This document shows, piece after piece, positions 44,973 through 57,842 of a stretch of DNA of 64,000 nt. Source of the stretch: Pieris napi. Its lineage: Eukaryota; Arthropoda; Insecta; Lepidoptera; Pieridae. The notes under the pieces are model-generated. The model did no database searches, was not told the origin of the DNA, and worked only from the letters and a program-made list of their open reading frames with translations. The translations under genes and the position numbers were made by a program. The stretch is from positions 12,424,267 to 12,488,266 of the forward strand of contig NC_062243.1 in assembly GCF_905475465.1 (NCBI RefSeq), read 5' to 3'. The first letter of the stretch is position 1. Every line of letters starts with the position of its first letter.

Positions 44973-46018
44973 TTTCATTAAAGCGTGAAAGAACAAGAAC
45001 GGAAAATTTATTCAATTGATATAGTAGTGAAAGCTATTAAATTTTCGTTACATAATCAAAGCTAAGTCGAAGTACTACATAAATATAAGAGTACGTTGGG
45101 CACCTGCTCAAAATGAACAGAAAGCTTTGTCGAAGTCGACATATTTGTCGTGACAAAACGCTGTATTTTGTGGTCGGCGACGCGAGCGGAATGGGAAATG
45201 TACTTAACATTGTAATGATGACGTCAGAGCACGTCACACCCTTGCCCTTACGACAAGTGGCTCACGGTTACCTTAGCAACATAAGCATTTAAAGAAATAG
45301 GCTCTCTAAAAATGTATTCTATATTTAAAATCTTGGATTTTATTTAACATATTCCAAATAAGCAAACTTTTAAACAAAGTTACTCCGTGAATTTCGGGCA
45401 GAAAGCAATTTAAATAAAATCAATGTTTGTATTTTCTTATAAATTTTGGTAAATAAAGAGGTTTTTATAACTTTACCTCTTTCATTATTTTTATTTAAAT
45501 TGTTATACAGACGTAAAACTAATAAATCGACTTTATTTGACAAAACATTATTTAAATATTAGCCATAATAAGTCCGTAATACTTAAAGCTTTAAAGTACA
45601 TTTAAAGCTATTTAACAAAGTAAAAAGACGGGTGGTTAGTCTGTGACGCCTAACTTGGCACCTGTGGCTTTGGTGGGAGGTGCTATGCGGCAAGAATACC
45701 AACTAGCATTGTGGCCTGACTCGCAGGACTTAAACGTATTATGTGGACGAAATTCAGTCACTTTTATGGAAAAAGCAGTGTTTCGAGTACTGACCAAAGA
45801 AACTGTTTTTCGTTTTGTCAAAATATCAGCCGTTTTACGTGTGGTAGAACAATTTTTGTTTTGTTAAATGATTTTGTTATGTTTTTGTCAGGCTTTTAGG
45901 CAATCTATCTTTATAGATATACTTCTACTGTACGTGTGTATGTCACTTAACTTCGCTTAAACGGCTGGACTGATTTGAGTGAATTTTTTTGTATGCGTTT
46001 GGGTATGGTTTATTGTCA
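44973..46018. other. noncoding DNA, no gene seen
   Basis: AT-rich with a moderate-GC block at 45640-45850. Two overlapping opposite-strand frames of 61 and 74 codons are motif-free. The segment 45950-46000 resembles the repeat at 3529-3835. Confidence 0.45.
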
Positions 46019-46240
46019 TAGGAGGCAAACGGGCAGGAGGCTCACTTGTTGTTAAGAGAAACCGCCGCCCATGGACACTCAACGCCAGAGGGCTCGCGAG
46101 TGCGTTGCCGGCCTTTTAAGAATTGGTACGCTCTTTTCTTGAAGGACCCTAAGTCTAATTGCACTTGGTTCCACAGAATGGTGGTGCGCGGCAAAAACTG
46201 CCCTAAGAAACGCTCAGCTTAGAACAACGAAATTTCTGTC
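46019..46240 (-). repeat. CR1/Jockey-like LINE 3'-terminal fragment
   Basis: GGCAGGAGGCTCACTTG, CCGCCGCCCATGGACACTCA, GCGAGTGCGTTGCCGGCC, TTGGTACGCTCTTTTCTTG and GTGCGCGGCAAAAACTGCC. Same extent as 27943-28205, but the coding frame is interrupted. Confidence 0.7.
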
Positions 46241-46758
46241 GGATCCGCTAGTGTTATATAAAATATAAAATATAATGTTAGAAATTCATTTGCGTATTTA
46301 ATTTAAAATATACCTAAGGTAAAAGTCACAGAGTTAGCCAAATTAGAGTCTTAAATACATACAAATGTGACCGCTGATAAATTCACAATCGACGATAATC
46401 TATGCAATTTGGCTCGTGTTCTACTTACATTAATAACCCTTGCCAAAAAATTATTCGAATCAGAATTATAGTAATATTCTTTACGCACGATGTCAGCCAT
46501 ATTTTATATGACCCATTCATCAGCAATTATAATCATTTAGCTTCTTATTTGGCTTGTTTTTCGGTGTATTATGTCAAATAAAAGTATATGCATATCTGGA
46601 CTAGGATAAAGTATGATAAATAAGAAACATGAGGGTACTTACAGTTATCATAATGTCTTGCGGGGAGTGGTGAGAACCCCGAGTGTTCTTCAAGCACTAG
46701 GTTTTTTGTACCTAGTGGATATATGCAACGGCGAAGTCCAAGATTATTTGGCGATACC
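46241..46758. other. AT-rich noncoding DNA
   Basis: No open frame above 71 codons, no motif, no clear repeat. Confidence 0.5.
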
Positions 46759-47057
46759 AAAGTCAAGGTCAAAGTCAAAATCGTTTATTCATATAGGTAC
46801 ACTTGTGAACGTCAAAATATATATATGAAATGCTTCTCATTTTACACTTACTGCCAGTTCTCAAATCAAGGGCGTAGAACGAAAAGAACTGGCAATACAC
46901 TCTCCGACACTCTTTTTAATCACCAAGTTTTTTTATTTTACACAACGTTTGTAAGGAGCTGCAACCATTACACCATGTTCTACATGACATCTTAAGTAAT
47001 ATATAATAATACATTCTCGTGGGAACAACACGCAAATACATAGTCGAAATAACTAAC
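46759..47057 (-). repeat. LINE-like 3' end, family C
   Basis: The plus strand shows AAAGTCAAGGTCAAAGTC, the complement of the tail, followed by TCGTTTATTCATATAGGTAC, TGCCAGTTCTCAAATCAAGG, GCGTAGAACGAAAAGAACTGG and AACACGCAAATACATAGTCG. It aligns along most of its length with 18457-18840 in the same orientation, with a deletion near 46999. Confidence 0.7.
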
Positions 47058-48531
47058 TAACCAAGGGCCAGAACCAGTATGTTGCACCGATCCCCTAACG
47101 GGGTTAACACGAACGTTGTGGTGAATGCTTTTTGTGACATTATCGACATCTTTATATGCGAGTTTACAGTAGAGATATTGTGTATCTTCTATATTTAATT
47201 TTTTTTTTTTTCGAAAAAAATCTTACTGTAAGGATTATGTACGTGAATAAATAATAGGAACACAGACAATTCAAAGATGAGAATCTTCAACTTCTAACGT
47301 GATAAACTTCGTTACTACAAAATTGGAATTCCGAACCACCTTAAATACAATTCCCGGTCGTATTTCGAAGACGAATAAAAAATATATGTTGAACACAAAA
47401 CATATAACAATAAAAACTAAGCAGAAACACAGGTACCTCTTTAAGCCAAGTACACTTATCACAAAGCCCGTGATAATTATTTTCAAAGCCTAATCCTCGG
47501 TTGAAACATCGAATAGGTATAGAATAGATGGTTCTTCAGTGGCATTGTTGGCGGTTTAACAAAGCGAAGGGCTCTTGTGGGCGACGCGGCCTCGCCTCGC
47601 CCCGCCTTGCGCGATTTTCTTTGTACGAACACGTTTTTAGGACACCGTGAATCGAGCGAGTAACACGACACTTGTCATCCTTACTCATTCTTGTCAACGT
47701 TAATCCATTTCGCGATGCGTAGTTTTGTTACAAAATCGCAGGACATGTGCAAACTTTGAATGTACACGTACTAACATTCGACACAATTAAGTAGAAGATA
47801 AAGCCTCGTTATAAGTAAAACTTTATCATAATATTTCATTCACATTCACCTTAATTCGAATGTAAATTATCAAGGGATCGACGAGTATATTATATCATAT
47901 AAAATCCGTTAGGCTAAGTAGAAAATGGAATTCCATTTATAAAATGAAGTTGCTCAATCAGAGTCTAATACAATACCATTATTCTAATTGTGACCGAAAT
48001 TGAAAAACATAAAAAATATCAATCTGAATTGGAAATTTTCCGTCGGCAATAAACTCGATCAATTGAAGGCATATTAAGTTACAACTAGAGCCTTTCGTCG
48101 GAACTCTGAAACTGGCAACTTTTAATGTAAAAGTTTCGCCTGCAGATTTTTTATACAACGGTGGCCGGAGCTGAAGATATTACTGTTTTTTACGTTGATT
48201 ACAGGTTTACCGTGACTGGAATATTTTATTAATATTTACAGCTCGCCACTACAGAAGTTGTTCAGTTTAAATCGTTTCAAATATAACAAGACCCACAACT
48301 CGGTCTAACTGAAACGAACTAAGTTTTTATTTATCTTTTAACAATACTTTCAACTTTTAATCATGTTATTATTACTAATAAGTATCGATGCTATAATGCG
48401 TAATTTATATATTAATAATAAAGCCTATTATTTTTTTATAATATTATTTAGCTAAATGTTAGTATTATAAAGATAGTCACCTCTACAGATCCCTCTTGGA
48501 AAGCCTCCTCCAACCCTTTCCAGATTTGCCA
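47058..48531. other. noncoding DNA with GC-rich island 47565-47620
   Basis: A CpG-rich run occurs at 47575-47615 in otherwise AT-rich sequence. Open frames of about 60-70 codons have no motif. Confidence 0.4.
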
Positions 48532-48830
48532 GCAGTAGTGTTGGCCTAGTGGCTTCAGCGTGCGACTCTAATACCTGAGGTCGTAGGTTCGATCCCCAGC
48601 TGTGCACCAATGGACTTTCTTTCTATGTGCGCATCGAACATTTGCTCGAACTGTGAAGAAAAACATCGTGAGGAAACCGACATGTCAGACCCAAAAAGTC
48701 CACAGCGTGTGTCAGGCACTGGAGGCTGATCACCTACTTGTCTATTAGATTTAAAAATGATCATGAAACAGATTCAGAAATCTGAGGCCAAGACCTAAAG
48801 AGGTTGTATGTGTAGCGCCACTGATTTTTT
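48532..48830 (+). repeat. tRNA-derived SINE, full length
   Basis: GTGTTGGCCTAGTGGCTTCAGC head, B-box-like GGTTCGATCCCC, GTGCACCAATGGACTTTC, ACATCGTGAGGAAACCG, GATCATGAAACAGATTC, and TGTAGCGCCACTGATTTTTTT end with an extra TGTATG inserted before TGTAGCG. No clear target duplication is seen. Confidence 0.92.
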
Positions 48831-49585
48831 TAATTTATTTATATCTTTACCAATACTCAGCCAGATTTTCCTGCTATATCTGTCGTAATTTGTATGTGTA
48901 AATCATATTAAAACAAATTTACAATTAATTGACAAAATGTTATAATTAATCAGTTTTACAATAATATTTTTTAATCTAGCCACCACATATATCAATAACA
49001 TAAATGTTTGGCTTATATATATCAGATATAACAAACAGTTTTGTAAGATTTTAAATTATCTAGCGCGGGATAAACATAGTGCGAGAAACAAACACATACT
49101 TTGCACACCGGCGGCCTCTCGACGCCTGTAGCACCTCTCATAGTTACCTACTGCAAATTCCGCTCGACTTCTTTTAGTGAAATAGAAAAGAAAATGGTGA
49201 CACAATATTCTCTCTAAAAATTCTACGCCTTCATTTTATAGTGAAAAGAATATTCACGTAGAGTTTTAATGTGGCGTAGATTTTTCAATGTCACCCGCAT
49301 AAAGTGATAAAAATGTTATAAAATAAACTTTGCTATACCTTTTATAAATATTTATGTATTAAAATTATCTTTCTTGGTATAGTGATACTTTAAAGTAATA
49401 CGAGAGCGTATTTGTATAGTAAATACATATTTTGTTTAATGATTTATGTGTTGGTCTTCTTACTTAAGTTATATATTTTTGTTATTTTTCAGTGTCTTTG
49501 CATTACTAAAGCCATTATAGTAAATATCAGTGGGTTGAAATAGGTCGCTTGTAAGAGATAAGACCATCCGTTCCCTCAGCTTCTA
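48831..49585. other. noncoding DNA, no gene seen
   Basis: AT-rich, with a GC-richer part at about 49060-49150 and no open frame. Confidence 0.5.
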
Positions 49586-49715
49586 AATCACCTTATGTTA
49601 AGTGATACCGCTGCCCATGGACACACATTGTCACACTCGCAAGTGCGTTGCCGGCCTTTTAAAAAAATGGTACGCTCTATTCTTAAAAGACCCCAGGTCG
49701 AATTGATTCGGAGAT
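49586..49715 (-). repeat. CR1/Jockey-like LINE 3'-terminal fragment
   Basis: AAATCACCTTATGTTAAGTG, ATACCGCTGCCCATGGACAC, CGCAAGTGCGTTGCCGGCC and TGGTACGCTCTATTC. Short and diverged. Confidence 0.6.
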
Positions 49716-52044
49716 ACTTCTTAATTGTTCTTAATGGTCCTTTGAGTATAAACTATAAAAAATAAACAAATAAATAATAGAAACTAAAAACAGAATGCTA
49801 AATTACTGTAGAGACACTTACGTAATTCTTACTTGAAGCTTATTGTGCTGAGACAGCGGGAGTAATATAACAATAAAACTTATCAAAGTGCTGACGCTGC
49901 GAGAAAGGGTGAGACTAAATAAATTATGAGAGGATATTAATCCGTCCCATCAACAAGAGTGCATATAGCGTAGTTCAAATTGTCTCCGGACAAAGAATCC
50001 TAATTACTTTAAGATTAACAATGTTGCAGCTACTTACAGAACACATTATATAAAGAATAATTGTAAGTAAACAAATAAATGTTTTTGAAACTCTATCCTG
50101 GAGTGGTGAGACCTTCCACTTGACTTGGAGCATCACGAGAACAGGATATTTACGCGCTCATCATAGGCACCACCAACTTAGTGGTGTTGGAAATTTTTTT
50201 TTAGAAAAATCGCTCTCTACTTTTAGGTTCCCCTGGGGGTTCAAACCCAAAACCTTCAGTCAGTCTACAACACGCGTTAGATATTATTTAAAAAGTTTCA
50301 GCGCCTGCACATCAGACTGTCAATTATATATGAAAACATATTTTTTTTAAATCGCGAAAATTTATAAATATATACGCGATTGTAGTTGAAATGGCGATGG
50401 ACTGTTTATTGAGTGATGTTGAAAATAGTGAAGTTTAAACTTTGCATTATTTGTTGTGAGAAAGAAAATGTTATTAAGTAATTTCTGGAAAGTTTTTAAT
50501 GAAACAAGAGGAACTTTTTATTCTTTCAATTCGACACGCTAAAGAAATTAACGAGAAATCTTGTTTATAGACGCTTTCTTAGTATTATTCTCTGAGTAAT
50601 TACTTTATATAATGATATTTGTTTTTATTTTTAATCAGGAACGACCAGAGAACCATAGATTTATATTAATAATGTACTCGACGTATATTATTAAAAAAAG
50701 CAACTTCGCAATATAGCCAATGTTTATACACATAAAAAAACAATACCAATATTTGTCCCCTTAAAATTTACTTTAAATTTCTAGGTTAAGAGGTAAAATG
50801 GAGAGTGTTCCCAGGGTTACATATATTTCTTATACGAAATTCTTAACCCGGCGGTGTGAACCAGCATTTATGGACAATATGTGTATTTTTTTTTTAATTC
50901 TAAGTGGCGTTTATGTTTCAGATAAGCTTATAAGCTAAACAATTATGTTACACGGTAAGATAAAGACACAAGGAAGATTGACTATTTGATACTTCATGGA
51001 CGTAAGTTCTTAATTTTAAATTGTCACAATACAAGTTTTTAATTGTTATAAATTATACAGAGCAAGTGATGACATTAATTTAACAAATGTCCAATATAAC
51101 CTGGAGTCTCAGTTCAAAAAAGATAAGAATAACAATAACAACTAGACCAACTACCTATATAGGGTTGTTGGATCAGTTAGAAACTCAATTATTTCAAAGA
51201 GTGTACGTCAAACAGTATTGAAATGTAGGCCGAATATATTTAACACAAGAATTGGAGCCTTATTTTTTATCAAATTTACTCTCTTGTCGATAAAGTAATA
51301 AATTGTGTCTAAAAGATGGCTAAAGACCGCCCAAAGATTTCTATTCGATGCAAAGCGATAAAGCGTGTGTAAGATTCATCATAGCTCCCGAGGGACCTAT
51401 TCCTCTTCGAACTTGTTCGACCTTACACCCTCTCATATCATATTTTTCAAAATTTCCCACCAACTTAGCGGAATTTTAAAAGTGGGACCCAAACTTGGAA
51501 TACATTTATTGATTTCAAAACTTAACGGGACGGGAAAACTTTTTTAACAATATAGGAATTGTGGGAAATTATTGACAATATCAAATCAAAAGGGATCACA
51601 TATATACAAGATATACTATTAAATTGTGTCGGCATTGCATAATGGGTCGTACCATTCAGTTATCTATTAATATTAATATACTTTGTGTGATAATTTAATC
51701 TCTCTATATATACCTGTTCTGACAATATATATTACATTTATTATGTAATCTTTGAGTATGACAGCCCGTCAATAAAGAGAAGAAAGACGATCTGCGAGAA
51801 GGATGGAGAAGATCAGTTCGTGAAATGACAAGACGAGTGGATACAACAAGGTCTGGCCTATGTCGGAAACAACCGGAACAACTGGCTGCTGATAACAAAA
51901 AAAAGTGCGTCCTTACAAAGTAGGTACACATGTCAAGTGTGAAACTTCTTTGGCAAACGAATTTTTAAGTCTTGTTCATATTTATACAAATCTTAAACTT
52001 TAGATTTCGGGGACTTAGAGGGAGGTAAAAAGGATGAATGTAAT
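49716..52044. other. noncoding DNA, no gene seen
   Basis: About 2.3 kb. The block 51765-51910 is richer in purines and reads short charged peptides on the plus strand, but no family is recognisable. The rest is AT-rich. Confidence 0.4.
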
Positions 52045-52355
52045 TGTCATTAAAATATTAAAATTTTCGAAAATTAATACAAAAAATAAATTTATTTTTT
52101 CAATTTATTTCTTCGATAGTAAAAACACGTGTTATTTTTATTTACAATTCGTCATTTGAGGTTTCAATAAAATATTTTGCATAAAATATAAAAAACTAAT
52201 TTTTCATAAATTCCCTTTACGAAATTTTAATTTTAAAAATATAATTTCTATAAGGTAATTCACCCTTCTCACTCTCTCTCACTCGGTCTCAATCACTCTC
52301 TCCCTTTTCTTTGAAAATTTTACCCTCATGCGCCTAAAGAAGTTTCACTTCAAAA
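52045..52355 (+). repeat. unidentified dispersed repeat, copy 2
   Basis: Partner of 2790-3090. The same blocks occur in the same order, with a roughly 50-bp A/T-rich stretch present here but not in copy 1, and a different stretch before ACCCTCATG. End block AAGAAGTTTCACTTCAA is shared. Confidence 0.75.
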
Positions 52356-53228
52356 ATATATTTAAAATGTATGTTTTCGCTTAGGTTATAATTATGCAAA
52401 TGTTATTTGTTTAGTAAATAAAGGCTATTATTATTATATAATCATTTATAATCATCATAATTAACAGGATGCTGGCCCACACGTTGTGCCACAATAATGC
52501 GATTCTACGTATTGTATAGTTTTTTAAACCTTTACAAATCTAGACTAGATACGATTTAATTATTAATCACGATGCTCTATTATAAACATATGAACACACA
52601 TGATGTCCTTTTTAAACTCAGTAAAACTGTGACAATTAAATGGAAACCAGGTAAAAACTGTATTCATTTAAATGTACCAAATTGCATTGCTTTTAAGAGC
52701 ATAAAAAGGTATTGTTAGTAACACTGTGTGGCAAACTAAAGAATGTCAGACACTTGTGAAATACGCAGGCGCACAGTAGGTAATTATAGTGCAGTTTGTA
52801 CACCATTAAAACCGGGGGTCTAGTGGCATTTTGAGTAACCTTTATACCTCGACATAAATATTAACCGCAATTAACTTTTTCAAGTTGACATTTAACGCCT
52901 ACTGGCTTACAACAGTGAGTCGGCGTAACAATAGGAACAATATAAAATCAAAGATGTAGGTGTTCGTAAGAGGCATTTACCTTAAGAACAAATACTTGAA
53001 TAATTCAAGGTTCGATGTTTCTGAAGGCTTTGTTCCGTGTGATTTAAATGCAAGAGAAAACATTTGGGGTCGCCGTGGGTTCAGCACGTTTCGGTTCCGT
53101 AACGAAATGATACAATTGAACGGGCTTTGTACTCTATGAAATGTAAACAATACATAAATTTGTTGTAATATATAAGTTACTCAGGCAAAACAAAGTATTA
53201 TATATTATGTACTGTCATTAATTTTTTT
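52356..53228. other. noncoding DNA, no gene seen
   Basis: AT-rich, no open frame or recognised repeat. Confidence 0.5.
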
Positions 53229-53345
53229 TCGCAAGAATACGGTAAAAAATAGTATGATGGTACAATCTAAATTCTTCTGCCACATATAATGGCGTGCAAA
53301 TTTGTCTTAAAAGGTAGAATTTTACATATTACATTACAGTATGAA
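53229..53345 (-). repeat. LINE-like fragment, family G copy 1
   Basis: Shares GCAAGAATA, TACAATC, TTCTGCCACA, AATGGCG.GCAAATTTGTCTT and TTTTACAT with 63875-64000. The minus strand reads DKFARH-type peptide near the end, so it may be the C-terminus of a non-LTR element. Confidence 0.5.
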
Positions 53346-53811
53346 TCATATCATTATAGTCAATTCTCATATTATTTAATAATAATGAAATTTTATTGTT
53401 TTATCAAATTAATATTAGTTATATGTTTCACTCAAATAATCATTAATATATTTATTTAGTTTTCCAAACCGATTTTTAAAAAGATCTTCGAATGGTTTTG
53501 TTAAATTATTAAAAACCTTGATTGTGATACTAAAGGTGTTTTTCTATACATTTTATTATTTTTTGGCATAACCAATTTCTACCCATGTCTTCTTTAGCAA
53601 TTCTCCATTCCCGTTTAATTAAATATATTTATGTTTTTATGAAAGAATAAGAACATTTCTAAAATGTCCAAAATACAGGCCTTTATTGTAATAATAATTG
53701 TATCCTAAATTACATTACAGGAATCTATGAATCTATACATGTAAAAAATAAAGTATGAACTATGTTTCAATGGTTTATTGTTTAAAAAATATTAAAACAA
53801 TTGCGTAAAAT
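53346..53811. other. AT-rich noncoding DNA
   Basis: Possibly the continuation of the family G repeat, since the other copy is cut by the window end. Nothing can be aligned here. Confidence 0.4.
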
Positions 53812-53866
53812 TAAGTTGGCGCCCGGTAGACAGTACCATTGACCCCAAAGCTGGTGCTTTCCTCGC
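53812..53866 (+). pseudogene. short family D LINE fragment
   Basis: TAAGTTGGCGCCCGGTAGAC, then TGACCCCAAAGCTGGTGC, matches 17190-17245. The TGDPRAG codons are altered. It directly abuts a CR1-like fragment. Confidence 0.6.
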
Positions 53867-53871
53867 TTTTT

Positions 53872-54297
53872 CCAGTCACTTTCCGTGCGGCTTGATCCCT
53901 TGGCTTTGCGTAGAGATGTGGGGTTTCTGTGCATCTTCTACCGCATTTACCATGGAGAGTGTTCAGAGGAGTTGTTCGGACTAATACCTGCTGCTGAGTT
54001 TCATCATCGAACGTCAAGGCAGAATACAAAACACCATCCGTATCACCTCGACTTCCGTCGTTCCACAACTGAGCGTTTTTTAAGGCAGTTTTAGCCGCGC
54101 ACCACCACTATGTGAAACCAGTTACCCACTAAAGTATTTCTGAACCAATTAGACTTAGGGTCCTTCAGGACCGTACCAATTCTTAAAAGGCCGGTAACGC
54201 ACTTGCGAGCCTTATGACAACGTTAGTGTTCATGGGCGGCAGTATCAGTTAACATCAGGTGAGCCTCCTGCCCGTTTGCCTCCTATTACATAAAACA
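53872..54297 (+). pseudogene. CR1/Jockey-like LINE C-terminal remnant, longest copy
   Basis: The plus strand reads RLDPLALRRDVGFLCIFYRIYHGE, GLIPAAEFHHRT, YHLDFRRSTTERFLRQF, then a stop, and continues in shifted or stop-containing frames (LGSF, CSWAAVSVNIR) to the repeat end near GCCTCCTATTACAT. This recalls the conserved C-terminal region (FYRIYHGECSEELF) of abundant lepidopteran LINE proteins. No RT catalytic motif is included. Multiple stops make it a pseudogene fragment. Confidence 0.7.
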
Positions 54298-56035
54298 AAA
54301 TTTATTTCTTCTTAATTTAAAAACAAAAGAATTGTCTTAAACATATTGTAATAACATTCACTATTTTTATTGTATACTACTCTTGGTTGTAAATGCATTA
54401 ATGAAAATATGAATACCAACAGAAAATGTAAACGGCTATCGCACAAATTCATTAGTATTGATCACGCAAGCTAGAATATTTTTCACTCAACTCTATTGAA
54501 TGTTGAAACCGAATGGAATGTTTCTAGGGGCAACGCTGGTTAACCATTTCACTGAATAATAAAATACTAAACTAGTTATATTTAACTACTAAATTCTAAA
54601 AACATTTTTTATGAATATTTAATAAAAGGTTTATTTTGATAACTTTCGGTTTGTGTATTGATATGTAAAGAAATTAGGATTACTCGTTTCAGAATCCTAT
54701 TTATATTTAAAATAACCATTTTTATATTCTACTAGCGGATCTGACAGACGTTATCCTGTACACACGTCTTATATACAAAAAATATTTCATAATGTAAATC
54801 ATTCTCGACTGCAATTAAACACAAAAAATTTCATCAAAATCTGTCCAGTTGTTTAGGAGTTTAATTATGAACACATGCATAGACATACACACGTACAGTA
54901 TATTTATATATACATATATATATAATGGTTTGAGTGCCGGGATAATTAGAAATGAAAATTTCAATGAGGTTTGATGGACTAAAATATCTAGGTCATAGAG
55001 AATTGTAGCGTCAACCTTTTTATAATACATTATTTAAAAACAAGTACGTATTTTCCAACCCGCTCTGGTTCCCGAAACCTGGTCTTATTTCCACCAACTC
55101 AATAGCAGGTGCTGGTGACGTGATCTGGCCCACCTTCTTGTTAAGGCTCGAGAACCGTGCTATTATTAAAAATATTGGCAGAATATTATTATATATATAC
55201 AAGAGACTTCATTATAAAAATTGTGAAATAATCTGTTTAAAATTCCATCTATAAAGTTGGAATTTCAATTCGTACGATTTACTTGTTGCCGTAGATTTTG
55301 AAAACATGACGTAAATATAAAATACGCGAGAGTTTCTTGGAAAATTCTGGTAATAGTTCGATTTCAGACTCCGTGCAGTAATGGTTAAAAAAGGTTCAGA
55401 ATGTTTCGTATTTTACCAACATTCAAATAGATTTTGGTTTAGGTAACATTCTTATAGAATTATAAAAGCAATTTCTGTAGACAAAGTATTTTAAGTGTCT
55501 CCTAGCAATTGAAATTGATTTAACGGTCACAGTTATATTGATTGATTGATTACAAGCCATTAAAATTATTAATGACACAGACTCAAAAGTGTGTCTGCCT
55601 CACGACCTAATAAAGGTGAGGTCCTTTTATGTGTTACAAAGTTTTCTCTTTTTCTTTCAGAGATAAGAGATAATTTCGAAGTTAAAAACAATAACAAAAC
55701 ATCGTTTCGTAAATATCTTGTCAACCCGTCCTATGCTGATACAGAAAATATTCCTATTGTGCAAATATAGTTTAATTATAAATTTATGTTATATACAAAT
55801 CACAGAGTAAAGTACAATTAACATGTCAAAAGGAAGAGACTAGTCCACAACATAGGGAATCCTATTGTGGGGGCTAGTGCACTTTATTTTACCTTAATAT
55901 CCTGTTATTGTGAATAATAAAGCTTTTTCTTTCTTTTAAATATAGGTGAAATTTAAAAATTTATATTTTACTATTATCTAATTTAGTCTAATATAACTAA
56001 AAGGAATCCTAAACGTTTGTAGCTAAAAAATAAAA
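54298..56035. other. noncoding DNA with degraded repeat near 54720-54910
   Basis: The segment 54730-54910 (CGGATCTGACAGACGTTATCC ... CAAAATCTGTCCAGTTG) recalls a widespread insect repeat I cannot name. A (TA)n-rich run follows at 54898-54923. No gene seen. Confidence 0.4.
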
Positions 56036-56212
56036 TAAATCAGTGGCGCTACAACCTTTTTAGGTCAAACCTCAGATTTCTGAATGTGTTTCATAATCAT
56101 TTTTCAATCTAATAGGCAAGTAAGTGATCAGCCTCGACTTTTTGGGTCTAAGACATGTCGGGTTCCTCACGATGTTTTCCTTCACCGTTTGAGCGAATGT
56201 TAAATGCGCACA
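56036..56212 (-). repeat. SINE lacking its tRNA-like head, inverted
   Basis: Complement of the SINE 3' two-thirds: AATCAGTGGCGCTACAACCT, TTCATAATCATTTTTCAATC, AGCCTCGACTTTTTGGGTCT, CCTCACGATGTTTTCCTTC, TTAAATGCGCACAAATG. Truncated before the tRNA-like portion, with a small deletion in the GCGTGTGTCAGGCAC region. Confidence 0.85.
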
Positions 56213-57509
56213 AATGTTTGAAGCTAGCACATTTAATAAGTTAGTCTGCGCGTTAGCAGTGTTCGAATAGCTAAATGTAGTCAAAAATATATCTAGATCT
56301 CATATGATTCAAGTTTGAAAGCATTTATTATTTCCGAATATACGTTATTAAAGGAATTAGAAGATACCCCGCAAGTTATCAAGTTATAAAACTACGGAAA
56401 AAAAACGTTTATTGTTCGGTAATACAGTTCATTCTTGCTTGGATGGTAAGGCGAAATGAGAGATTTACTAAATCCATGTTACAATGCTGAACGGGGAATT
56501 TACGATTGAAATGACACCTATGACAGGCCCCATAAGACTCATCATTTTGCCTATTAATCTCAGTTAATTTATAACATATGCGTACCATTTTGAATACCTA
56601 TATTTTAATATATCTAACAAAATTGTGTTTAGTTTAAAGTGTTAACGTACAACTATATATGGTTCAGCGATTGTCAATTCAGACACTCGTTTCATATTAG
56701 AAAAACTAAAGCGTTTTACGAGATATAGTCTAGTTTAAAAGTAGGTAATAATTTCAGATCAATGGTGGATCACAATTTTTTTTTAATTGTATAAATAGAA
56801 TAACGTCAAACGTACAGGTCATGTTTTAATTTATCGGTGACTACATCTGTACTACGGAAAGCTTTATAATTTTAAATTCCACTTCTAAAAGCTTACGTAT
56901 TATTCTGATGAAGTTTTCAACAGATAACAAATATATTTTTACAAAAACACCCATTTGAATAAAAATGATTTTGGGTACACCTACGTGAACTAGCGGGTAT
57001 TCAGGTACTTAATAGTGTCAGGTAGAGCTTAAATCCAACGAATGACCGGCAGCGATAAGAGGAAAATAGTTGATTTTAGTTTTTCACTAAAATCCACTGT
57101 CAAACAGCCCGGCATTTTTATTCGATTTGTAAAATTCCACGTGCGAGGGAAAATAGCGCTGATTTCCATCAATATTTGCTTCTATACTATGTGATATCTA
57201 CATTTTAACTAGTGCGTGATATGAAATTTCATTCCAATCAAATTTAATTTTATATAAGACGGGATTTGCAAAAACCTAACCTTTATTCAAATGGATCGAC
57301 TGTTTCATTTGACACGTCTTAAATCTATGAAGTATTTATATCGGCATCTTACTGTACCTACATCCATCCTTCGAAATCGTGTTTTATTACGCACCCTTGT
57401 TTGACTTTGAACAATCGATACGTCTAGTGACATTTTGCGTTGCAATGCCAACATGGAAGCGGTAATAATAATTATGATTTGAAAGACTTTCTATAATAAC
57501 GCCATGCCC
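56213..57509. other. noncoding DNA, no gene seen
   Basis: AT-rich, short frames only. Confidence 0.5.
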
Positions 57510-57842
57510 ACGAGAATATAAGTGTGTGCTCCTATTTCACCATGTCTCCTGCTGATACGGGACAAATCTTTGTTTTTAATTTATTTTATTATCATTTATT
57601 ACTTAAGATGTCATTGGAACATGGTGTAATTGTTGCAGCTCCTTACAAACTTTGTGTAAAACAAAAAAATTGGCGATTAAAAAGATTGGCGGAGAGTTTA
57701 TTGCCAGTTCTTCTCTTCCGTTCTACGCCCTTGATTTGAGAACTGGCAGTAATTGTAAAATTAGAAGCATTTAATGTAGGTATATTTCTTTTTTTGAAGT
57801 GTAAATTGTGTTACTTACATGAATAAATGATTTTTGAATTTT
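57510..57842 (+). repeat. LINE-like 3' end, family C, best copy
   Basis: Runs from CGAGAATATAAGTGTGTGCT through CACCATGTC, GATACGGGACAAATCTTTG, GGCGGAGAGTTTATTGCCAG and TCTACGCCCTTGATTTGAGA to the terminal ACATGAATAAATGATTTTTG. An open frame of 71 codons covers most of it, ending STPLI, and may be the decayed C-terminus of the parent element. Orientation is set by the polyadenylation-like AATAAA near the end. Confidence 0.7.

Noticed and set aside
51765..51910. Possible RTE-like or transposase fragment
   Set aside because: Short charged peptide readings only. The motif order of any known family could not be established.
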